From QKTW01 sp052161885 (GTDB lineage Bacteria > Bacteroidota > Bacteroidia > Chitinophagales > Chitinophagaceae), in the NCBI GenBank assembly GCA_052161885.1, contig CP197396.1, positions 1,736,001 to 1,800,000 on the forward strand: a DNA stretch of 64,000 nucleotides. Reading direction: 5' to 3'. Position numbers and translations under genes: made by a program. Below, piece by piece: positions 25,101 through 34,100 of this stretch. Each line of letters starts with the position of its first letter. Positions within the stretch are counted from its first letter, which is position 1. Under the pieces are notes generated by a model. The model saw nothing but the letters and a program-made list of their open reading frames with translations. It was not told the origin of the DNA and made no database searches.

Positions 25101-25801
25101 AGGGCCTGCCCGTTTGAGCTGCCGCCATTGCCGGTAAGTGTCCATCGCAGGTAATAGGGCGAACCCTGTGCAATGCTGAGCCCTGAAATGGTAACCGACA
25201 TGCTCACAGATTGCGGCGGGAAATAGGTAGTAGTATTGGCGGCATCTGCTGCATAGCTCTGGTTGCCTGCAGGCACACTGGTAAATGCACTGCCATTGGT
25301 ACTCCCGAAAAATGTCCAGTCCCAGGCACGTGACCCGGTCCTGTATTTTTCATAGTTAAATGTGATTACGAATCCAGTTATTGTGGCGCCGGTATTATTC
25401 TGCAAGGTTGCTGTAATGCTTTGGGGCGATCCGTAGCTGCTGGAGTTCAGAAAGCCAATAGCATAATCGGTACTGCTGGCGAACTTATAGGAGCAGCCCG
25501 TTGAAGAAGAGCCAAGTGAAGAAGCAACCGCATCTACGCTTGCCATCCCTGCCGACTTGGATGTAATAGCAAAGCCGGAAGGCAATGCATTTGCGGTCAT
25601 TCCGTTAAAGTTCTGGGTCTGCGTGAGGTTGCCTGCTGTAAACGTGACCTGTGCAAAACTGCTCATACCAGGCAGGCATGTAGCCAGAGACAGCATTGCA
25701 GTACATAACAACCTTCCGGGAAAGGTGCCTCGTGAGGAGACCTGAAAATGTTTTAGCTTTTCAGCGAAGGAGGCAAAGGTTAAGAGGATCTTTTTTTGCA
25801 T
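22166..25801 (-). CDS. Giant T9SS-secreted protein with nine tandem 80-aa Ig-like repeats
   Basis: 1211 residues. A long N-terminal region with a signal segment ends near SSFAQ (about 50). Next come a jelly-roll-like domain (about 51-246), a fibronectin type III domain (about 250-336, APSGLTAANVSATGADLSWG), nine near-identical ~80-residue repeats from about 344 to 1060 (each with a TTFC(S/A)GN motif, a GLTYQW core, an ANASG(S/N)YKVVVT strand and a GCTDSS turn), one diverged tenth repeat, and a type A sorting domain (LYPNPAATILHVD ... GAYIVRI). The paired TTFC and GCTD cysteines probably form one disulfide per repeat. It is likely a surface adhesin or filament exported by T9SS, whose machinery genes are not in this window. 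Confidence 0.9.
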   Translation of the reverse strand: MQKKILLTFASFAEKLKHFQVSSRGTFPGRLLCTAMLSLATCLPGMSSFAQVTFTAGNLTQTQNFNGMTANALPSGFAITSKSAGMASVDAVASSLGSSSTGCSYKFASSTDYAIGFLNSSSYGSPQSITATLQNNTGATITGFVITFNYEKYRTGSRAWDWTFFGSTNGSAFTSVPAGNQSYAADAANTTTYFPPQSVSMSVTISGLSIAQGSPYYLRWTLTGNGGSSNGQALGIDDVSITAVAAATCIAPSGLTAANVSATGADLSWGAVSGAAGYEYVIDQNSGSPAAAGTATTGTTYTASGLTQATAYYLHVRTACGGGSFSSWTTIPFTTATACTPPPATITPAGATTFCSGNSVVLNASTGTGLTYQWKLNGANISTATNSSYIANASGSYKVVVTNSSGCTDSSAATVVTVNTLPTAAITPAGATTFCAGNNVVLNANTGTGLTYQWTLNSANISNATNNTYTANASGNYKVVVTNGSGCTDSSLATPVTVNTLPTAAITPAGATTFCAGNNVVLNANTGTGLTYQWTLNGANINTATNSAYTANASGNYKVVVTNGSSCTDSSSATTITVNALPTVTITPATTTTFCAGNNVILNANTGTGLTYQWRLNSTNISNATNSSYTANASGSYKVVVTNGSGCTDSSAATVVTVNTLPTATITPAGATTFCAGNNVVLNANTGTGLTYQWRLNGANISNATNNAYTANASGSYKVVVTNASGCTDSSAATVVTVNALPAATITPASATTFCAGNNVVLNANTGTGLTYQWRLNNANVSNGTNTSYTANASGNYKVVVTTGSGCTDSSAATTVTVNALPAATVTPAGATTFCSGNSVSLIANTGVGLTYQWRHNGANISSATNNGYTANASGSYKVVVTNSNGCIDSSAATAITVNALPIATITPAGATTFCSGNSVVLNANTGAGLTYQWKLNGAAISNATNNGYTANASGSYKVVVTTGSGCTDSSSAMTVIVSALPAAIITAAGATTFCSGNSVMLNANTGTGLTYQWQHNGVDVPGATNSGYQANAAGTYVVSVSNSNCTATSPALTIAVNQILTPIVLYNGDTLYTSIGYSSYQWNMNNQPVPGATGYIYTPVKSGYYTVTVTDTNGCSAVSAINQLVHTAVTQVANNADIRLYPNPAATILHVDAPVKVQVMICSIEGKLVLQQEADKEINISNLAAGAYIVRIVSLDGKLLAIRKLLKSGE
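22620..24772 (-). repeat. Nine 240-bp tandem coding repeats
   Basis: Within the giant T9SS gene the sequence repeats every 240 bp (80 codons), with conserved TTTCTGTTCGGG- or GCGCAGAAAGTTGTAG-type segments at the same phase. Copies differ mainly by point changes, with neighbouring central copies most alike. This is the structure expected to expand and contract by recombination. Confidence 0.9.
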
Positions 25802-25981
25802 GTATGTTGGTTTAAAAAATACGGCTTAAGCGGCACACGGGCGGTAACAATGCGGTGCTAGTGAAGGAGGGAAAGCAAAACTATTTTTCCTGCCTTAACA
25901 GATGTTTAAGTAAACATTATGAAATTGGTTCAGGGTTAATAAGGGCTCTCCCGGAAACCGGGAATGACATAGACATATCGC

Positions 25982-26012
25982 AAAAAAGCACCTGACAAAC
26001 AGGTGCTTTTTT
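25982..26012. terminator. Terminator for the tandem 123-aa paralogues
   Basis: AAAAAAGCACCTG - ACAAA - CAGGTGCTTTTTT, a perfect 13-bp stem. It works on either strand and lies 29 bp after the stop of the minus-strand gene at 26042. Confidence 0.9.
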
Positions 26013-26041
26013 CAATTTTTACTTGGTGGGTGATTTTAAAA

Positions 26042-26413
26042 TTATTCCCAGAAACCGGGATCATTATAGCTGGAGCAACTACTTGGACAGGGATCTGCAT
26101 AATCCAGGAAGGAGCCAGCTGAATTTTTTACTGCATGACCAGATGCATCGGTGCCTACGAGCACAACCGTCATTGCCGCACTGTTGGCAACACCGTAATG
26201 ATCTTTTGCCCAGTCGGCTGTCTGAGCCAGGAACACAGCAAAATTTTTAATAGAAGTGTCCGAAAGGTAATCCCGTACCGCATCCGCATCAAATGTCAAT
26301 ACTTTTATGGAAGTAGTGTCTGATGGTGCAAAGGTTGCCTGGAAGGACTGAACCATAGTCTTTGCCAGTTCGGGATCAATGTTGTGGCGGGGACTTGTGT
26401 TGTTTGTTTCCAT
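26042..26413 (-). CDS. DPCPxSC-tailed 123-aa protein, downstream copy
   Basis: 123 residues, about 90% identical by eye to the copy at 26482-26853. A polar N-terminus (NNTSPRHNIDPELAKTMVQSF) precedes a compact alpha/beta core: IKVLTFDADAVRDYLSD, FAVFLAQTADWAKDHYG, TVVLVGTDASG. It closes with ADPCPSSCSSYNDPGFWE. There is no signal peptide. The layout resembles small Bacteroidota proteins of about 120 residues that end in a CPxxC tail; I recall such a family but can name no function. The unit repeats at a 440-bp offset including its 5' leader. A terminator follows. Confidence 0.8.
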   Translation of the reverse strand: METNNTSPRHNIDPELAKTMVQSFQATFAPSDTTSIKVLTFDADAVRDYLSDTSIKNFAVFLAQTADWAKDHYGVANSAAMTVVLVGTDASGHAVKNSAGSFLDYADPCPSSCSSYNDPGFWE

Positions 26414-26481
26414 TTTTGTTGATTTTAGGTTTTGAATAAGTTGTTTTTTGTTAGGGTTAAAGAACAGAGAAGCCGGAAAAA

Positions 26482-26853
26482 TTAATCCCAGAAACCAGGA
26501 TCATTATAGCTGGAGCAGCTGTTAGGACAAGGGTCTGCAAAATCCAGGAAAGAACCAGCTGAATTCTTTACTGCATGGCCAGATACATCGGTACCTACCA
26601 GTACAACCGTAATCGCTGCGCTGTTAGCAACGCCGTAATGATCTTTTGCCCAATCGGCTGTCTGAGCAAGGAACACAGCAAAGTTTTTAATTGAAGTATC
26701 CGCAAGATAATCCCGCACTGCATCTGCATCAAATGTCAATACTTTTATGGAAGTAGTGTCTGATGGTGCAAAGGTTGCCTGGAAGGACTGGGCCATAGTC
26801 TTTGCCAGTTCGGGATCAATGTTGTGACGGGAACTTGTGTTGTTTGTTTCCAT
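26482..26853 (-). CDS. DPCPxSC-tailed 123-aa protein, upstream copy
   Basis: Paralogue of the gene at 26042. Differences are scattered (SSRHNI, AQSF, YLADTS, AITVVLVGTDVS, LDFADPCPNSCSS, final D for E) with no gaps, showing a recent duplication under constraint, since the reading frame and both tail cysteines are kept. The ~25 bp upstream of each ATG (TTGATTTTAGGTTTTGAATA on the complementary side) are also nearly identical, so each copy may have its own translation signal. First gene of the pair on the minus strand. Confidence 0.8.
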   Translation of the reverse strand: METNNTSSRHNIDPELAKTMAQSFQATFAPSDTTSIKVLTFDADAVRDYLADTSIKNFAVFLAQTADWAKDHYGVANSAAITVVLVGTDVSGHAVKNSAGSFLDFADPCPNSCSSYNDPGFWD

Positions 26854-27049
26854 TTTGTTGATTTTAGGTTTTGAATAAATTATTTTAGTGAACTGAAAAT
26901 ATTACTTTATACCAGCGGGTTTTATTGCAATGATTTTTTAAAGATTAAATAGTGATTGCCGCGATTTGGGCCATTTTCTTCAAAGAGCCCTTACCAGTAT
27001 TGGAACTATGATTTTATTTTTATGCCCCGCGATATAACACCATATACCA

Positions 27050-27778
27050 GTGAAACGAATCATCCTGCAAATACTATTCTTTTTGAGCGCTGCAGTCTGC
27101 TATGGCCAGTTCAGTGATAGTACACAATATTATACTGGCCTTATATCTACCGGCAGCTATAACAAAACCAACACCAGCAGCGCTTATCTCTTTACCAACA
27201 GGCTGAATGCCGGAATAAAGAAAAAAACTGTTGAGCTCAATTTTAATAATACCTGGATATACGGAACGCAGGACAGGTCGCTTACCAATAATGATTTTAA
27301 TTCCCTTTTTAACTGCAATGTATACCGGCTGTTTCCCCATGCATACTACTGGGGCCTTGCCACCTACAATACAAGCATCTCCCTGAAAATAAACAGCCAG
27401 TACCAGGCAGGCGGGGGACTCGCATACAACATCATAGACCAGAAAAAAATAAAGCTCAACGTGAGCGATGGTCTCATTTATGAAAACAGTGATGTATATC
27501 TCCGCGACACAACGAGGGATGTATATAACACCGGCCGAAATTCGCTCCGGCTGACGCTCAGATGCGACACGGGCATTTTTAAACTGAACACTACAGCCTT
27601 TCTGCAGAATTCATTGTGGATGAAAAATGATTACATCGTTAAGGTAGATGCAAGCCTGAGCATCAGGGTCATAAAGTGGCTGTCCTTCACAGTTGCATAC
27701 AGTTATAACAGGTTTAACAGGACTGGCAAAGAAAATACCCTGCTCACTTACGGGCTAACGCTGGAACACTATTATTAG
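27050..27778 (+). CDS. DUF481-like outer membrane protein
   Basis: 242 residues; a GTG start at 27050 is needed to include the signal peptide (KRIILQILFFLSAAVCYGQ). The mature protein shows the DUF481 pattern of paired amphipathic strands: VELNFNNTWIYG, LKINSQYQAGGGLAYNII, KIKLNVSDGLIYENSDVY, and a C-terminal LLTYGLTLEHYY ending in an aromatic as in outer-membrane barrels. Function unknown. It is divergent from the DPCPxSC pair, with a ~200-bp AT-rich shared upstream region. Confidence 0.82.
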   Translation: MKRIILQILFFLSAAVCYGQFSDSTQYYTGLISTGSYNKTNTSSAYLFTNRLNAGIKKKTVELNFNNTWIYGTQDRSLTNNDFNSLFNCNVYRLFPHAYYWGLATYNTSISLKINSQYQAGGGLAYNIIDQKKIKLNVSDGLIYENSDVYLRDTTRDVYNTGRNSLRLTLRCDTGIFKLNTTAFLQNSLWMKNDYIVKVDASLSIRVIKWLSFTVAYSYNRFNRTGKENTLLTYGLTLEHYY

Positions 27779-27950
27779 CTATGTGCGGGTAACCTGTAAC
27801 GGCGATACTTTGCTCTTTAATTTTTTCAAGCCGTTTAAAATGAGCATCCCGCAGATCGGTATCAGTTGCGGTCAGTGTTTTTACAATTGCGTCGATCTGG
27901 AGCTGCAGAACGGCAGTATGATTTAATGAATTCAGCGGCAGGTTATTCAT
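27744..27950 (-). CDS. Possible small helical protein
   Basis: 68 residues from an ATG at 27948-27950. It is largely helical (TAVLQLQIDAIVKTLTATDT, DLRDAHFKRLEKIKEQ) with an unstructured C-terminus. Its 3' end overlaps the end of the DUF481-like gene by 35 bp on the opposite strand, which is unusual but possible. Composition looks protein-like, but there is no independent support; it could be a chance frame. Confidence 0.4.
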   Translation of the reverse strand: MNNLPLNSLNHTAVLQLQIDAIVKTLTATDTDLRDAHFKRLEKIKEQSIAVTGYPHIANNSVPALARK

Positions 27951-28027
27951 GTCTTACAATTTGATACAATAGTAAGACGAATGCTTGCAGCCTATCTGCA
28001 AGCATTGATTTTATAAGAAAAACAAGC

Positions 28028-28375
28028 TTACAAACCCTGCCCAAACGTCAGCAGGTTATTATCCGGGTCGAGAAGAGAAAACTCACGCTGGTGCCACGGC
28101 TTGTTCTCCGGTGGTATGGCATGGATATATTTGCTCCGGGCCAGCAGGTACCATTCATCCACATTATCGGTGCGTATATATACCTGTCCATAATTTTCGG
28201 CCGGGTCTATTTCCTTAAATTCAAAAAAATGTATCTGTACGCTGTCTTTTTCTATCATCAGGTAGCCGTCATAATCTGCACGGCCAAATTCCTGAAAGCC
28301 CAGTTTGCCGATATAAAAATCACGTGTGGCGGCTTTATCGCGCATGGGCAGTTTGGGACAAATGGATGTAAGCAT
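28028..28375 (-). CDS. VOC (glyoxalase/bleomycin-resistance) family protein
   Basis: 115 residues from the ATG at 28373-28375. A single-module betaalphabetabetabeta protein: LPMRDKAATRDFYIGKLGF opens the first unit, with DSVQIHFFEF strand, then YIRTDNVDEWYLLAR and FSLLDPDNNLLTFGQG closing the second. The H-x-E-type metal ligands are partly present (IHFFEF; the final Glu is replaced by Thr in LLTF), so it may bind ligands such as bleomycin-like drugs without being an enzyme. Single gene. Confidence 0.85.
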   Translation of the reverse strand: MLTSICPKLPMRDKAATRDFYIGKLGFQEFGRADYDGYLMIEKDSVQIHFFEFKEIDPAENYGQVYIRTDNVDEWYLLARSKYIHAIPPENKPWHQREFSLLDPDNNLLTFGQGL

Positions 28376-28606
28376 ACCTGTAAAATTTATAATAAAATTT
28401 AAATATACATAACGGCAGCGCACTACAATAAAATTTATCATTTTTCCGGATATAGCTCACCGTTCTGTGGCATTTGAAGCGTCTTTGAAAGGTAAACCGT
28501 CATATAGCAATCCTGCTGACGACCGGTGCCATCGCAACTATGCTTAATATGTATTCCTCATGGCGACGCCATCAAAAAATAACAGGTTTTCACATGGTTA
28601 AAAAAC

Positions 28607-28638
28607 TTGACAGGCATAGGTATTTTGCGCTATCTTCG
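28607..28638 (+). promoter_or_regulatory. Promoter of sucC
   Basis: A TTGAC -33 element at 28607-28611 and TATCTTCG (one mismatch from TAnnTTTG) at 28631-28638, with about 21 nt between the TTG and the TA. It lies 18 bp before the ATG. Confidence 0.55.
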
Positions 28639-28655
28639 CCAAAATTTTTGCACAC

Positions 28656-29870
28656 ATGAACTTGCATGAATATCAAGCTAAAGAATTGCTGAAGCGCTAT
28701 AGCGTTCCTACACAGGAAGGTATAGCTGTTGATAATGTGGATGATGCGGTGAAAGCATATAAAGAGATCTCTGTAAATACAGGCACCAAGTTTGCCGTGA
28801 TAAAAGCGCAGATTCATGCGGGCGGCCGTGGTAAAGGAACCATGAAAGAAGCTCCTGAACAACACGGTGTAAAAGTGATCAAAAGTGCAGAAGAAGTAGA
28901 AACAGTAGCTAAAAATATCCTGGGCAACACACTGGTTACTATCCAGACGGGTGAAGCAGGTAAAAAAGTAAATAAGATCCTCGTAGCACAGGATATGTAC
29001 TATGATGGCCCCAGCGAACGTAAAGAGTTTTATCTTTCTATCCTGCTGGACCGTGCTAAAAAACAGAATGTGATCATGTACTCTACCGAAGGTGGTATGG
29101 ACATTGAAGAGGTAGCACACCACACTCCGGAGAAAATATACAAAGAATGGGTTGCGCCTAACATGGCGTTGCAGGGTTTCCAGGCACGTAACATTGCTTT
29201 TAACCTGGGCCTTACCGGCGAGGCAAATAAAAACATGGTGAAATTTGTAACCAACCTGTACAATGCTTACCTGGGCCTCGACTGTGCTATGCTGGAGATC
29301 AACCCGCTGTTCAAATCTGCTGACGATAAAATATTTGCAGTTGACTGCAAAATGAACCTGGATGACAACGCCCTGATGCGTCACCGCGACCTGGCTGACC
29401 TCCGTGATAAATCTGAAGAAGATCCCACTGAAGTAGAAGCCGGCGAACACAACCTGAACTATGTAAAACTGGACGGTAACGTAGGTTGCATGGTAAATGG
29501 TGCCGGTCTTGCCATGGCTACCATGGATATGATCAAACTGGCTGGTGGTGAGCCTGCTAACTTCCTGGACGTAGGCGGTACTGCCAATGCACAGACTGTT
29601 GAAGCCGGTTTCCGCATCATCATGAAAGACCCGAATGTTAAAGCTATCCTGATCAATATCTTTGGTGGTATCGTTCGTTGCGACCGTGTTGCTGCCGGTG
29701 TTATCGAAGCTTATAAGAACATGGGTAACATCAACATACCGATCATTGTACGCCTGCAGGGCACGAATGCTGAGGTAGCAAAAGAACTGATCGAAAATTC
29801 AGGTCTGAAAGTACAGTCTGCTATTTTGCTGAGCGAAGCAGCTGATCTGGTACAGAAAGCACTCGCATAA
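28656..29870 (+). CDS. sucC: Succinate--CoA ligase (ADP-forming) subunit beta
   Basis: 404 residues, full length. TCA-cycle enzyme converting succinyl-CoA to succinate with substrate-level phosphorylation. The ATP-grasp domain starts at MNLHEYQAKELLKRY (family signature) and includes VIKAQIHAGGRGKG and MLEINPLF; the C-terminal CoA-ligase domain has the GGTANAQTVEAGF and NIFGGIVRCDRVAAGVI signatures. It is not followed by sucD, which must lie elsewhere. It has a recognisable promoter and a terminator, so it is transcribed alone. Confidence 0.98.
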   Translation: MNLHEYQAKELLKRYSVPTQEGIAVDNVDDAVKAYKEISVNTGTKFAVIKAQIHAGGRGKGTMKEAPEQHGVKVIKSAEEVETVAKNILGNTLVTIQTGEAGKKVNKILVAQDMYYDGPSERKEFYLSILLDRAKKQNVIMYSTEGGMDIEEVAHHTPEKIYKEWVAPNMALQGFQARNIAFNLGLTGEANKNMVKFVTNLYNAYLGLDCAMLEINPLFKSADDKIFAVDCKMNLDDNALMRHRDLADLRDKSEEDPTEVEAGEHNLNYVKLDGNVGCMVNGAGLAMATMDMIKLAGGEPANFLDVGGTANAQTVEAGFRIIMKDPNVKAILINIFGGIVRCDRVAAGVIEAYKNMGNINIPIIVRLQGTNAEVAKELIENSGLKVQSAILLSEAADLVQKALA

Positions 29871-29899
29871 TAATCTGTTTAACTAATGTAAATTTTTAT

Positions 29900-29931
29900 A
29901 AAGCTGCCTTTAAACAGGCGGCTTTATTTTT
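29900..29931 (+). terminator. Terminator of sucC
   Basis: AAAGCTGCCT with AGGCGGCTTT (one G-T wobble) around a 6-nt loop, then a TATTTTTG T-rich tail, about 30 bp after the stop. Confidence 0.85.
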
Positions 29932-30063
29932 GTCATGTACAAAAACCGTCCGTCCGATGAAAAGGCCCCTTCATCGTATGAAACGTGTCATTCGTCTGAT
30001 GAGGTATATGACAAAAGCTGTTTTTAGTAGCTTTGGCAGAGATTACCATACCTTATTATACAC

Positions 30064-30567
30064 ATGCAGTATTCTTTCATCACCAAATGGCAAATAAAAG
30101 CTCCTATCGCTAAGGTGTGGGATGCATTATATCATTCTGAAGAATGGCCTGAATGGTGGAAAGGCTGCATACAGGCAGAACGGATAGCAGACGGCAACAG
30201 TTATGCGATAGGCTCTGTATGGCGTTATACATGGAAAGGTTTCCTTCCTTACAAACTTAGCTTCGACATATGCGTTACAGACCGGCAGGAGCATAAGATG
30301 CTGCGGGGTACGGCATCAGGCAATCTTACCGGCACGGGCACCTGGCTACTTGAAGAAAACGGGGCAGTAACCGACGTCGTATGTTACTGGAATGTACGCA
30401 CAAGTAAAGTCTGGATGAACTATTTATCATTTCTGCTGAGGCCCGTTTTTAAGTTGAATCACAATTATGTTATGCGCAAGGGTGAAGAAGGGCTTCTGAA
30501 AAGGCTGGAAATTCTTCGTAAAATACCTGCAAAAACTGAATTCACGCTTCCGATATTGGGCGTTTAG
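30064..30567 (+). CDS. SRPBCC-fold protein (START/polyketide cyclase-like)
   Basis: 167 residues. The N-terminus matches the SRPBCC entry pattern: a strand, then IKAPIAKVWDALYHSEEWPEWWKG. Later strands (GSVWRYTWKGFLPYKLSFDI, GTGTWLLEEN, VVCYWNVRTSK) and a long C-terminal helix (FKLNHNYVMRKGEEGLLKRL) complete the helix-grip fold around a hydrophobic pocket. The ligand is unknown. Its 3' end overlaps the convergent iron-permease-like gene by 26 bp. Confidence 0.85.
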   Translation: MQYSFITKWQIKAPIAKVWDALYHSEEWPEWWKGCIQAERIADGNSYAIGSVWRYTWKGFLPYKLSFDICVTDRQEHKMLRGTASGNLTGTGTWLLEENGAVTDVVCYWNVRTSKVWMNYLSFLLRPVFKLNHNYVMRKGEEGLLKRLEILRKIPAKTEFTLPILGV

Positions 30568-31021
30568 CATAATTCTGCCTGCGCTTTTCTTCATGATTTT
30601 CATCAGCTTCATCTATGGAGTGAGAGCTGAAAAGATCATTATCTTTCCGGGAGAGTTCATTGAGCCGCAGGTAAAATTTCTTAAGCACGGCGAGCTCTTC
30701 TTCCGTAAGCTCCTCAACACATACCAGCCTGTTGCTGGCATTTTCAGACGCAGCAATCAGTTCATTCATCTTCAGATGCAATGCTGCTGTATCCTTGTTC
30801 TGCGACTGCTGGATTACAAAAACCATCAGGAAAGTGATGATGGTCGTCCCTGTATTAATCACCAGCTGCCATGTGTCCGAATATCCGAATAAAGGGCCGG
30901 AAAGCGCCCATACAACTACGATAAGCAATGCTATAATAAAGGTGGCCGGCCGGCCAGTCATACGTGTTATTTTTGCCGAAAACCGGTCAAAGAATGTTGC
31001 AAATCTGTTTTTCTTATTCAT
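30542..31021 (-). CDS. Low-affinity iron permease family protein
   Basis: 159 residues matching the bacterial members of the low-affinity iron permease family: KITRMTGRPATFIIALLIVVVWALSGPLFG (first span), SDTWQLVINTGTTIITFLMVFVIQQSQNKDTAALHLKMNEL (second span and signature), then a soluble helical tail rich in Glu/Arg. Transport by these short bacterial forms is not demonstrated. Single gene with a terminator-like hairpin farther upstream that belongs to the next unit. Confidence 0.92.
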   Translation of the reverse strand: MNKKNRFATFFDRFSAKITRMTGRPATFIIALLIVVVWALSGPLFGYSDTWQLVINTGTTIITFLMVFVIQQSQNKDTAALHLKMNELIAASENASNRLVCVEELTEEELAVLKKFYLRLNELSRKDNDLFSSHSIDEADENHEEKRRQNYAKRPISEA

Positions 31022-31087
31022 ATACAGGTATTAAACATCTGAAAAGTATATAACATAAGTACAGAAAATACAATGCCACCAGAAATC

Positions 31088-31118
31088 AAAAAGGCCCCGG
31101 AACAACCGGGGCCTTTTT
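31088..31118. terminator. Terminator of the T9SS type B pair
   Basis: AAAAAGGCCCCGG - AACAA - CCGGGGCCTTTTT, a perfect 13-bp stem with T-runs on both strands. It lies 19 bp after the stop of the minus-strand gene at 31138. Confidence 0.93.
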
Positions 31119-31137
31119 CGTATTGCAGACAAAGTGA

Positions 31138-34100
31138 TTATCTCACCAGTGTCACGTCACCTTTATAAGTTTCTACGTAACCGTCAGGATAACCTACGCG
31201 GATGATGTAGTTATAAGTACCCATATCCTGAGCAACTCCTTTCCAGCTACCATCCCAGCCTTTGCGACCATCTGTAGTGCTGAATATTTCCTGGCCCCAG
31301 CGGTTGAATACGCGGAACTCCATCAGTTTCTGGAAAGTCATATTAACGATCTTGAATTCATCATTCCGGCCGTCACCGTTAGGAGTAAAGGCGGTTGGTA
31401 TGAGCAAGTGATCACGATAGTCAATATTTACTCTTACACTGTCAGAATTGCTGCACTGATTGCTTCCTATTGCCCACAGTGTGTAAAGTGTAGGCTCTGT
31501 TGGGGTTGCAACCGGGTTAACAACATTCGGATCACTGAGTGAACCTGACGGCGACCAGGAGTACAGGTAAGCACCGGAACCGATAAGCTGCAGCGACTGA
31601 CCGTATTTGATTGTCGTATCATGGTTAAGGATATGAACATTCGGCAATGGTTTCACTACGATAGTTATGCTCAGTGTGTCAGGACAGTTTACGGTATCGT
31701 TAACAACGATATAGTATTTGGTTGTTACAGAAGGTGTAGCCAAAGGATCCTGGCAGTTGTCACAGCTCAGTGATGTTGCAGGGCTAAAGCTATCGCCTTC
31801 GTACCATTTGTAGCTTGCACCGTTACGTACATGTACATAAACAGACTGGCCGTAGCAGATTGCTGTGTCCTTCGGATAAGCCAGGAAGTTATGATGCGGT
31901 ACAAAAACTGTGAATGTATCACCGACTTTACAACCATTATAACCGTAAGTGTATACGTAGAATGTCTGTGTTTTACCTACATATGCTATCGGGTCTTTTG
32001 CTGTGGTATCAGACATGTAGTTACCAACCCAGTTATAAACAAAGTTTGCTGAATCTGCAGGGCAGTAGTTAAAGTGCATTGCAGGTATTTTGCCGGAGCT
32101 GTAGATATATGCTGTTGAAGATGCGCTACATGCACTACCTGAAGATGTAGACGCATAGATAGAACCAAGGTAACCTGGTGTAGAATTATAGTATGTGTAC
32201 ATCGGAGTAGCAGCAGTACCATTAGCGTAACAAATATCTACGATAACGTTCTGCGATGTATCCCAGCTGTACGGAGTATCAAAGTTGATGATAGCATAGC
32301 CACCAGCCACAGTATTGAAAGTAACATCTCCCGTAGCAGTGAATACAGGTACTGTACCGGTTACAAAGCTTGTAGTGCCCAGTGACCCCTGCGTAGTACA
32401 TTTCAATGATACTTTCAGGTTCTTGTATACAACGTTTGTATAGTTACCCTGTACGCGGAAAGCAATACTTTTCAGTGTACCTGAATGGAGTCCGTTTGTT
32501 CTGAGATCAGCGGCTTTCAACAGATACTGGTGTCTTGTACTTGCCGAGTTATAGAACGGAGTACTCGGATCGGTACCTGTAGAAGTCTGAACGCCATTAG
32601 CCGGCATTATATCCTGTGTAGAGTCCGGGCTGTTGCAGATCTGGGGATTAAGTGTTCCGCAGGAAAGGTTCTGCAACGGACGTGGACCGGTAGTTTGCAG
32701 GTCCAGCTGCACATAATCCGGACGGCACAACACCGGAGATACAGGCTTGGTAATCTTGATACTATTTGTTTCGTCAATATGAATTGTCACCGAATCAGAA
32801 GATTTACAACTGCTCGGCAACTGGTTGGTCGAGACAACATAAGTAGTAGTATTGGAGATAATGGCCTTCGGATTATAGATATTCGGATTATCCAGGCCTA
32901 CAGCAGGCCCTCCACCAATATCCCTCCAGTGGTAATTAAGTCCCGAAATACCCGCTGTAACTTCAAGCTGTATCGGCTTACCGTTCAATCCGCAATAGTT
33001 AAATTTATCCGGACCGGCATCTATACCTGTAATGACCTTTATAAGTACAACCAGGTAACTTCGGAACACAATCGGCTGCTGTGATGTACATGTAGAGTCT
33101 ACCGCCTGTATCACTACAATGTGATCACCCACATCATTCAATGTCGGAGTCCAGCTGAAGTTAGCGGAAGGATTACCTGTACCCTGTCCTGTAATAGTGA
33201 ATTGACAACCGGGAGCAGCACTGGTATCCACACCCAGGTTTACTGAGTTTGTAGAAGACTGCGAATGTGCCTGCATTGTAAATGAGATATTGGAACCCGG
33301 ACAACCAAGTATTACGTTACCCTGGCCAAGACTACCACCAACAACATTTATCGGAACAGTATCAATAGTAGGCGCCGGAGAGTTACAGTTAAGTACAGAT
33401 ACCTGCACGTCCCTGGTTATATACCCCAGCATCGTTCCTGTTTGTCTGTCATATTCATAACAGCGGAATGCGATTACAAATTTACCCGTATTGGTTGGTG
33501 TAAAGTGTGTAATACCAGAGAGCGGATCAACCGTATATGGCGTACTTGATGCCACTGGGTTTGTTATGGAATAAGGATACGCCGGCGCTGTTGTTCCGCA
33601 AGGTGTGTTATAAGGGATTTCACCATTTACACCACAGGCTGAAGGTGTTACATTATACGGGGTCCATGAACCGGTTCCGCAGGCAGTAGCAGTAATAAAG
33701 CTACAACCTCTCGGCCAGGCGTTTTCCACACGTATGGAGTCTCCGTTAGGATCTACCGGGCCGTTAAAGAACGACGCCAGCTGGTTGATACAAAGGTATG
33801 GAATCGGATCTACCGTAAATCTTGGAGAACTGTTATTGTAGTGCAGCAGGTTATTCAACTGTACTGTGATAAGGATATTATGGTTACCTCCCTGGGCAAG
33901 GTTGGTGATACCTGCGTTACGGCTACCGTCAGTCCATTGAAAAACCCAGTCTGTCGCCTGGCCCTGAAGCACAACAGTATCTGTATATCTTGATCTTACA
34001 AAACCAGGATAGATAGTGTTTTGAACACGGCATGAGTTAATGGGCGCAAACTGTGAACACAGCTGATCCAGCGTATCACTTCTATGGCCTGTACCTGCAG

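Noticed and set aside
26042..26853. Calling the DPCPxSC pair a ribosomally made, modified peptide system
   Set aside because: No modification enzyme, protease or transporter is adjacent and the proteins are long with a folded-looking core, so the call is left at unknown function.
29955..29976. Hairpin CGATGAA - AAGGCCCC - TTCATCG after sucC as a second terminator or operator
   Set aside because: Only 7 bp of stem and no T-run; the sucC terminator just upstream already explains transcription end. No evidence for a regulator.
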